Shown: one piece after another, positions 56,881-64,000 of the stretch | Numbering within the stretch: position 1 is the stretch's first letter | How the letters are laid out: the number at the start of each line of letters is the position of its first letter | DNA from: Clusia tigrina | Lineage: Eukaryota > Arthropoda > Insecta > Diptera > Clusiidae | Assembly (NCBI GenBank): GCA_920105625.2 | Contig: OV050030.1 | Coordinates: 137,753,918 to 137,817,917, forward strand | Direction of reading: 5' to 3' | Length of the DNA stretch: 64,000 bases | Notes under the pieces: generated by a model | The model's input: only the letters and a program-made list of their open reading frames with translations | What the model was told of the DNA's origin: nothing | Databases searched by the model: none | Translations under genes and position numbers: made by a program

Positions 56881-58514
56881 GCGTTATCGGGAAAAAATTA
56901 ACGAGATTTATTAGGGCCTCTTTGAATCGATTATTTGGTGGTAAAGATAAGAGGAAATAGAAGTTGCATTTAATTTATTTTAAATCGGAAATGCATTTTT
57001 AATGGAAATATTGGTAAGAAATAAAACTCAGTTGATAAGCAAATGTAATAAAATAACTATTGTTTGGTTCAGTCGAAGAAACGCTGGACAAAAATAATAA
57101 AATAAAATAAAAAAAATAGTCGCATTTGTTGAAGTCGCTGTTCGATTCATGACATAATTTTTTTTGCGAACAGTTATAATTTTTCTGAATTGGCGATGAC
57201 ATGTTTTCATTATTACATTTTGACTGATTTGGCTTACGATTGAAAAGAAAAAACCTTATCACCCCTTATAGTGATAGTGTTCACTTAACTGCGATGCAAA
57301 ATCACATGAAAATGTTCCTAAGTTCGAATAGAGTCCTAATTAAACATGCTTTTTTTTTAGTAAGATGAAAGTTTTGTGAAGCATGGATATGTTTACATAA
57401 TTTATGCATTGACAACATTTTGGAAATCGAATCTGAAAGTGAATCAAACATAATAAAAAAATGCTGTTATGGCTCTATTAAATTTAGTGAACTCGAGATA
57501 AACAACAAAAATTACTAATATAATAATTTTTCTATTGCAGTTCGTGTATTATAAGCAGCTATTTTGCAGCTTCTCGATCAACCTTTGCCGCTTCTTTTTC
57601 GGCACCTTTTTCATCTTATTCTCTTTCTGCGACCGAAATATCGTTAGTTTGGCCGATATAAATCTTCCACCTTTTTTGCCCCTGGTGTGTAACAGGTGCG
57701 GAATTGTGAGAAACTGCTGTGCCTATATTTGACTCAATTGTTCAAAATATGCCATAGCGAAAACAAACTTAAACCTTGTAATTTTGAGTACCATTAGAAA
57801 TTAATTCACTGAAAAATATGTCATCTAGGGACAGATTTTCGGTTCTTTTATACGATCCCAACAAACATGTTGGAAGAATGATTGTTATCGGTTGTCCACA
57901 ATTAGCTTTTTATTAATTAGATTTATAAATCCACATTTTTAAGTTCTGTCTGTCTTTTCTTATTTTTGTTGTGTGATCAACACAATTTTTAGGGGTTCTG
58001 TCCAAACACTTACATTTATTTTCGATGGGTGTGGGGGGTCGAAGTTATGGTTTTGTTTAGGTTGTGATACTTAGCCCTCGGAATCTGCAAATATTTTGAA
58101 GACAACTTTAAAAACTGAAATATTATTTTATACCGTTTTCGGTTGCCTGAGCTAATTCTGGTTCCTAAAGAATTAAATCATTTGCTTCATTTTTTGGTGT
58201 GGCTCCAAATTTTTAGAATTCCATAGTGTTCCTAAAAAGCTCGTAATAAATTTTACAAAACTAATTGTGTTATTTCAAAATTTTAATAAGTGGAGCAAGT
58301 TTATTTGTTGAGAAACAATAAAAGTTATAAAAAACTTGTAATAAATTTGATTTCGACCAAATTTTTTTTCCTTCCGAAATTCATTTAAATTTTTAATTCA
58401 AAATTTTCATGATAGTGTTTTTTCTCATTACAGAAATTTATTACTCTGCATCTAAGATTATAATTAGAATTATCATAAATAAAACTTATTAAAGACTAGT
58501 AGAATTTACATATA
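56881..58514. other. no recognisable gene (presumed Elongin C intron)
   Basis: AT-rich with only short frames. I looked for the second Elongin C coding exon here and did not find it. A 65-codon frame at 57535-57732 is not similar to it. Confidence 0.5.
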
Positions 58515-59374
58515 CGATGTGTGATCGAAAAATACCCGTTATTGTGTGATCAAAAATAAAGTATTTATTTATTCATCAACAACTATCTTGTCCCCTTCAA
58601 ACTAATTCCCCTCAGATATAATACACTTATGCCAGCGTTTTTTCCAATCCTCGAAACACTTCTGAAACGCTTTTTTTGGTATCGCCAACAGCTGCTGTTT
58701 CGATTTTTCTTTTATCTCCTCAATCGTAGAAAACGCTTTCCTTTCATCGGTGTCTTCAGTTTTGGAAAGAGGAAAAAGTCAGCGGGGGCCAAGTCCGGTG
58801 AATACGGTGGTTGAGGCATGATAACGGTTTTGTTTTTGGCCAAAAACAGCTCCTGTTCTGAACAATCTTCGTTTCATGCCTAAAACATCCGTAAAAATTG
58901 CTTGGCATGAGCCGAACGATATGCCAACATCATAAGCAACCTCTCTGATAGTGATTCGATGATTATCCAAAATCATTTTCTTCACTGCGTCAATGTTTGC
59001 ATCGGTTGTTGACGTGCTCGCCTGACCAGGACGAGCATCGTCATTGACATCTTCTCGGCCTTCCTCCTTAAACCGGTTATACCACAATTGAACTTGTGTT
59101 CTGCTCATAGTAGACTCGCCAAAGGCCACAGTCAACATTTCAAATGTCCTTGCGCATTTAATTTCATTTTTTACACAAAACTAAAACGAAGAGCACACCA
59201 AAACACGACTAACCTTTTTATCTGTCAAAAACAAACTGACAATCCAAAATGGTTGGTATTGCCAACATATATAACAGACATGTGTACCAACATAACAGAA
59301 AAAAAAATGCGAACATCGAACATACGTAACTCACGAAAAGATGAAAATAACGGTTATTTTTTGATCACACCTCG
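58515..59374 (-). mobile_element. mariner element with an internal deletion, both ends present
   Basis: The terminal repeats are CGATGTGTGATCGAAAAATA (left, from 58515) and CGAGGTGTGATCAAAAAATA (right, read from 59374 on the minus strand), each next to TA (58513-58514 and 59375-59376). The transposase N-terminus (helix-turn-helix with WYNRFKEEGREDVNDDARPG) is joined near 58855 to the C-terminus PQPPYSPDLAPADFFLFPKL. The central part with the first two catalytic Asp is deleted, and a frameshift follows. It is a sister copy of 30709-31270. Confidence 0.9.
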
Positions 59375-60150
59375 TAATTAGCCATTTCAGCAAACATTTT
59401 TTGTTTGAACTGCTCTCAATAAGGAAAGTTAAGAGAATTTCTAAACGGTTTTTTGTCAAAAGATAGATAAATAATTCCTAATAATTGAGGTAATACTATA
59501 ACAATTCTTGGAAATCAATAATAATTATTAGGCGCATTCGATTCGCCGCTCTAACGACAATAGGACCGACATTTGTATTGAAAAAGTTGGCGAGTAAATT
59601 ATACTCGGATTAAACGAGCGAATTTTCCCATCCTCGATAGAAAAGTGCTTCCAACTTAAAAATTGCTTGAAAACCATCGAGATTAAAAATTACACATAAA
59701 AATTCCCTGGTATTATTTATATTTTAGCTGCTTAAATTGAAAGAAAATAAAAATTATTCCTTGGATTTCGTTTTTTACATTTAATATTATTATTGTGTTG
59801 ATTTAAATTAATTACAGTTGATTAGTTTGTTTAAAAAATGAGAAGAAAGTACACATTTAAAAAACAGTGGAAATAGTGCTGCCAAGTATACCACTTTCGA
59901 TACGACCTCGATGCAAGTTACGAATCGAATGCGCCTATTATTGAGTTCTATTAAAATAAATTTTTGATTTCTTAGAAAATACTGTTCTAAACCGTAAGTG
60001 CACATATATTTATGTAGAATTTTTCTTATAATAGCTTACTGAAAAAACAATTTAAACTGCTTTGATGTAAAATCAAAATCTTTGAATAAAGCTGATTATT
60101 TGAGATAGTGGACTGTGATTGGGAATTTACACCATTTAAAAATTCTATAC
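59375..60150. other. no recognisable gene
   Basis: AT-rich, no supported frame. Confidence 0.5.
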
Positions 60151-60159
60151 CTCTTCTTA

Positions 60160-60900
60160 TTAGTCTCAAATCTGTCCAGGGATAAGGTATATACATTGTC
60201 CATTCGCAATACTTCTGACACCAATAAGGACCTCCTCATTATCGCAAAGGCAAGACAAACATAGGGAAAATGCCCTGTACCGCCACCCTATTCTTCCTCC
60301 AGACAGATGTAATTCGGACTCTCGATGATGCCCATGGTCGCCATATGATGCACCCACTGTGAACCGTGATTAACCCAACCAATGATCGAAGATCTTTCGT
60401 TCGTAATGTTAGAAGGAAATCTACAACTATCTTGTTTTGGCATTCTAGGAAGAATCTGGTTGTTTTGGAGGCAACTGAATTGCACCATCGTTCCTTTTGA
60501 ATATTAGTCACATCATTCTTGAATCAATCAACAGCCCTGCCAAACTCATACTGATGAATGGCTTTGGTCCCATTGGAGTACTTGCCAGTTCATCAGCTAT
60601 TCCCTTCCTTCGTATACCGCAGGATCCCGAAGCCCAAATAAGTACAACTAAATTCCACCTTTGCGACGGAGTTAAGTCTTGGCTTACATTCTTCGACAAT
60701 TTTTGAAGCGGTTATCATGTTTTCTAGCTCCTTCAGTAAAGCCTGACTGTCACTAAAGACTAATCTGTATTCTACATATAGCAAACATTTCCGATTTGAA
60801 TACCGGTGCCATAATTCCTATGGCCGAAAAGCATCTGACATTTTCATTCAGATTCCAGCCAGCCCCAGTTCCCTATTCAGTTTTAGAATCTTTAGTGAAT
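60160..60900 (-). pseudogene. non-LTR retrotransposon RNase H and C-terminus
   Basis: From high to low coordinate: TKDSKTE, a stop, GTGAG and FKSEMFA at about 60890-60790 (start of RNase H); LVFSDSQALLKELENMITAS (60593-60784); the HSG-like segment ASGSCGIRRKGIADELA in the next frame; and then MATMGIIESPNYICLEEE (60288-60360). The order of catalytic residues is that of RNase H in I/R1/LOA-type elements. Many frameshifts; no reverse transcriptase seen upstream. Confidence 0.8.
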
Positions 60901-61139
60901 AAAGTTTTCGACAGTTCCCCTAGAAGTAAATCAGCATCTCTCCATTGTTTCTTGGCCGGAAAGCTGTCGTTAGACTTTCTTCCAAAAGAAAGTCAAGGTA
61001 TGAGTTTATCTTTCGCAACGAGTATTGTTCTGACAGAATCTTTATGGTCTTCTACGGTTAACAGCCTTTTGATAACAGGAAACGGATCGACTTGACAGCG
61101 GTTTCGTCCATCGTATATCTTTTAGCAGCACTGCACATA

Positions 61140-61880
61140 CACCCATACCTCACTATACGGCCGCTCTTTATACGGCATTTCGCTACAACGCACCTCTTGA
61201 ATTAAGGCATGTTATTGATTTACGGCCTAAAATGTTTCGCTATAACGGCCAAAAAATTATTTGAGCAAGTATGTATTAGCTTTCCCTCTCATCAACAGGT
61301 CGTATAACATCAAGGATGCTGTTGACAGCATCAGTGAATCATGGAAAGAATTAAAATTAACAACAATGAACCATGCCTGGAAAAAAATATGGCCAGATTG
61401 TGTAAAAAGTTCTGATGCAGAAGTTAATTTCCTTCCTGAAATTAGGCAAAACATTTTGGATATATTCTCGGCTTTGAAGGTTTGAACGAACGTGATGTGC
61501 TTGATCTAATTGAAGCTGATAGGGAACCTGTTTCATATGAGGAACTCATTCAGTGAAAAACAGAACCGGCTTTTGATAAAGAGACAGAGCCTGTTGTATC
61601 CAAACAGCTAACATCAAAAAATTTATCGAAAGCTTTTTCCTATTTCGAACAAGGAATAAACATCCTCCTCGAAAACGATCCCGACGTCGAACGTAGCGCT
61701 CAAGTTTCTCGAGGAATTAACTCAGCCATTAGCTGTTATACATCACTGAAGAACGCAATAGACAAGAAGGCAAGACAAACAACGTTGGACAATTTTTTTA
61801 AGCCAGGCCCATCCTTAGCATCGAAAAATGATGACGACAGTGATCTGCAGCTTTCCATTTCTTCATCGTCTTCAGATTAA
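61140..61880 (+). mobile_element. Tigger/pogo element, internally deleted
   Basis: A left end CACCCATACCTCACTATACGGC (from 61140, after TA) resembles Tigger-type termini. At about 61261 it is joined to the C-terminal part of the transposase. No matching right terminus was found before the next element. The DNA-binding and catalytic DDE parts are missing. Confidence 0.75.
61261..61880 (+). pseudogene. Tigger-type transposase C-terminus with PIP-box-like motif
   Basis: The first frame (61261-61485) reads YNIKDAVDSISESWKELKLT and MNHAWKKIWPDCVKSSD, typical of the region after the DDE core in TIGD-like proteins. A shift leads to GLNERDVLDLIEADREPVSY and a TGA. After that come KAFSYFEQGINILLEND and, at 61776-61799, QTTLDNFF, a match to the PCNA-interaction consensus. 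The protein ends in an acidic Ser-rich tail at 61878-61880. Two breaks make it non-functional. Confidence 0.85.
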
Positions 61881-62211
61881 AGCCATTTTTAAAAAAGGTT
61901 ATGTATGTTTACATGCACATATTGTATGCAACATGAAGTTGTTTAATTTTTGTTTACAGATTATGTTTTGTTGGTTTTTGTTGTCTGATATTATGTATCA
62001 ATCCTTAATCGGTTCGGTTGTGTTTGAAGTCGTCTGTATTGATTTATTAACTTAAACTGAATTTGCCACATGTACAGTTTTATAAAAAATATAACAAATA
62101 AGTACTAACAATTATTAACAATTACAAGTAAGGATAGGAGTGTAAATATCATCGAAGTAAAACAAAAGTCAGGAAACTCCAGCAAAGCATTGCACAAAAT
62201 TGAAATACAAA

Positions 62212-63123
62212 ATGAATACAAGAACAAAGGCCGTGTCTAAACCAGTCTTGTCCCCTGCAACCCCGCACACCAACGCAATTAAAGAGAGTTTTTCTATGAG
62301 CGCCGTATTGCAACAGCTAGAAAGTTGTATGGAGAGGCAGAAGGAGAGCATCGTTGGTGAGCTACGTTCAGCATTGAAAACGTCCGAGGATCGGATGATG
62401 CAGAAACTAAGTGAAACTGCGGCGGAACTCTCAAACATAGAGTCTTCGCTAGTACTGTTTGACAAAAGAATTTCTGCTGTTGAAAACGTGAGCTCTGAAG
62501 TCTTTGAGTTGCGAAAAGAACTGGTGGAAGTCCGAAAGCGGGTAGAGAAGTATGAAAAGTCTGCTTCGGGTGCTGTTCCTGGTTTGGAGGGTGAGCTTCT
62601 GGCAATGAAATCCCAGTTGGCAAGGCAGGATAATGCTGCAGTCGCATGTGACATGAGGATATGCGGCGTTCCGTGCATCGAACAGGAGGATCTACCCGGT
62701 ATGTTCTCTAAATTGTGTTCTTCCGCTAATATTACTCCACCTGTCGTAAGGGCTATCTATAGGGTGAAGAGTGAACACAACAAAGCCACTATTACCGATC
62801 CAGTTATAGTGGTAAAACTAGCTTCACCCTACGATAGGAACCTTGTTTTAAGAGGTATTACTGCTTTTAAACGCACTACTCATGCCACCTTATGTTTACG
62901 GCATGCTGGATTCAATTCGGACGTGCCAATTTACGTGAACGAAAACCTAACAAAGCTGAATTACGAAATAATGCGAGCGGCAATCCGCTTGAAAAAGCAA
63001 AAGCACTTGTTCGCAGTATTCACTTTGCGGGGTCTGGTACACGTGAAGTGTGCTGAGAATGCGAGAGCAACGCGTATAGATTCTTTGCAGCAGGTGAGCG
63101 GTCTTTTTCGTGGAGAGGAATGA
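62212..63123 (+). CDS. non-LTR ORF1 protein (coiled coil, RNA-binding type)
   Basis: 303 codons from ATG at 62212 (MNTRTKAVSKPVLSPATPHT). An upstream open stretch has no better start. Residues about 25-130 are a long coiled coil with regular heptads (LQQLESCMERQKESIVGELR, VFELRKELVEVRKRVEKYEK). A region resembling the RNA-recognition fold of such proteins follows, with DMRICGVPCIEQEDLPGMF and VVRAIYRVKSE, then a C-terminal domain (VYVNENLT-like IYVNENLTKLNYEIMRAAIR). ORF1 proteins of non-LTR elements bind element RNA as trimers. Intact. Confidence 0.85.
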   Translation: MNTRTKAVSKPVLSPATPHTNAIKESFSMSAVLQQLESCMERQKESIVGELRSALKTSEDRMMQKLSETAAELSNIESSLVLFDKRISAVENVSSEVFELRKELVEVRKRVEKYEKSASGAVPGLEGELLAMKSQLARQDNAAVACDMRICGVPCIEQEDLPGMFSKLCSSANITPPVVRAIYRVKSEHNKATITDPVIVVKLASPYDRNLVLRGITAFKRTTHATLCLRHAGFNSDVPIYVNENLTKLNYEIMRAAIRLKKQKHLFAVFTLRGLVHVKCAENARATRIDSLQQVSGLFRGEE

Positions 63124-63521
63124 TTTGTCTTTCATGACAATTGTAATATTTGATGCTTTCTCTTCTGAGCCTATATTCAATCATTTGATTTTAAATTACT
63201 GTTTTTATATTATAATGTTACACTTTTTTATATTTTTTGTTGTGGATACTATATATGAGTATGTATACTTAAGTAAGTTATTATTGTTCACAGTTGTGCA
63301 GAATTCACTGTACCTTTTTAAATGCTCTTGCGGGTTGCTCTTAAGTTCAGATCGTAACCAAACTGTATGTGTTGCCAAATTAATATTAAGGGGAGTATAT
63401 GATCGTATACTTTCATTGCTAACTCATCGTCGCTACAGTCGTTTCGAATGGTCTAATTAACCTATCAGTGGGTTCCAAAGATAGTAATTATAACCTTATT
63501 CGTATTCTTGGTAGATTACAA

Positions 63522-64000
63522 ATGGGAATGAAAATTTGCCATATAAATGCACAAAGCTTAATGAATAAGATGGATGAGTTCAAATATCTATTTGAGGGTT
63601 CTGGCGTTGATTTTGTTTATGTGTCTGAAACATGGTTCATGCCATCAATGCAGAGTAGTTTATTTGGTGCCAATGGATACAGATTGTTTCGTGTGGATAG
63701 AGTGACTCATGCCGGCGGGGTGGCAATTTTTGTGAGGGATGGTATTGCGTGCAAAGTTCATAGCAAATCAGTTTCTGAAGGTCAGATTGAGTATTTGTTT
63801 TTAAATGTTGACAATGGAGTTGAAAGACTTCTTGTGGGCTGTGTCTACAGACCTAATCGTACAATTAACATACAATCACTGATAGATCACATTCGGGCAA
63901 TTTCTTTGGACTTTCAAAGTATTGTTATTGCAGGAGACTTCAATAGCAATATTCTAGTTGAGAGCGGACTGGTCACGGAAATGTTGGCATTGGGCTTGGT
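63522..64000 (+). CDS. non-LTR ORF2 N-terminus: endonuclease (partial)
   Basis: ATG at 63522 is the first in frame after the TAA at 63420-63422. The sequence MGMKICHINAQSLMNKMDEF opens an apurinic-type endonuclease with Asn in HINAQS, Glu in VYVSETW and Asp/Asn in IAGDFNSN near residue 145. The frame is open to the window end; the reverse transcriptase must lie beyond. The 400-base spacer after ORF1 is unusually long. Confidence 0.88.
   Translation, partial: MGMKICHINAQSLMNKMDEFKYLFEGSGVDFVYVSETWFMPSMQSSLFGANGYRLFRVDRVTHAGGVAIFVRDGIACKVHSKSVSEGQIEYLFLNVDNGVERLLVGCVYRPNRTINIQSLIDHIRAISLDFQSIVIAGDFNSNILVESGLVTEMLALGL

Larger units (their letters stand above)
62110..64000 (+). mobile_element. 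CR1/jockey-type non-LTR retrotransposon, cut by window end
   Basis: A short 5' UTR, an intact ORF1 (62212-63123) and the start of ORF2 (63522 on). Both frames are open as far as seen, so this copy is young. The ORF2 start resembles that at 29944 in motif order, but the two are different families. Confidence 0.85.

Noticed and set aside
57535..57732. Candidate second Elongin C exon after TTGCAG
   Set aside because: The translation in all frames lacks the expected SHVL...FTYKVRY segment.

Overview
The window is eukaryotic, AT-rich and insect-like. One exon of a conserved host gene (Elongin C, 56122-56321) is the only ordinary gene recognised. Almost everything else is mobile DNA of types common in flies: an env-bearing Ty3/gypsy errantivirus with a tRNA-Ser-like primer site, BEL/Pao, jockey, LOA-like and CR1-like non-LTR elements, Helitron, mariner, Tigger/pogo, hAT and PIF/Harbinger. 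A dipteran, perhaps a tephritid-type fly, is the best guess, but the sequence alone does not fix the species.

Layout. 1-1.5 kb is the 3' end of a Ty3/gypsy element. 1.5-3.2 kb is non-coding plus a small jockey relic. 3222-14237 is a whole errantivirus-type element (LTR, primer site, gag, pol, env, LTR) whose env is split by a Helitron (8805-12883) at an exact A|T site. 14238-17949 is a BEL/Pao element on the minus strand. The block 11294-17949 (half of the Helitron, the env 3' part, the 3' LTR and BEL) is repeated almost perfectly at 17952-24603. A perfect 33-bp hairpin (24618-24687) lies just beyond the second copy. 25-27 kb is simple-sequence DNA. 27131-29944 (minus) is a long intact non-LTR ORF2.

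30.4-37.2 kb is another Ty3/gypsy element. It is interrupted by a mariner fragment in gag and by a 1.55-kb TG...CA insertion (probable solo LTR) in the protease region; that insertion is itself interrupted by a deleted hAT element with an 8-bp target duplication. 37.3-45.1 kb holds LOA-like and jockey-like relics on both strands. 45.2-48.2 kb holds a 286-bp tandem repeat and a further Ty3/gypsy relic. 50274-55777 is a hAT element with an 8-bp duplication, split by a PIF/Harbinger element (50889-53616) with perfect 48-bp terminal inverted repeats. 56.1-62 kb is the Elongin C exon followed by a transposon-filled presumed intron. The window ends inside a second CR1/jockey-type element.

The most interesting object is the Harbinger element. 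Its transposase gene (minus) and its MADF/BESS DNA-binding gene (plus) appear interdigitated: exon 2 of each lies inside the intron of the other. Both splice models restore frame and conserved domains. The transposase has two in-frame stops and the MADF gene one frameshift, so this copy probably depended on trans supply. Several insertion events can be ordered from exact junctions and target duplications, giving a clear stratigraphy.
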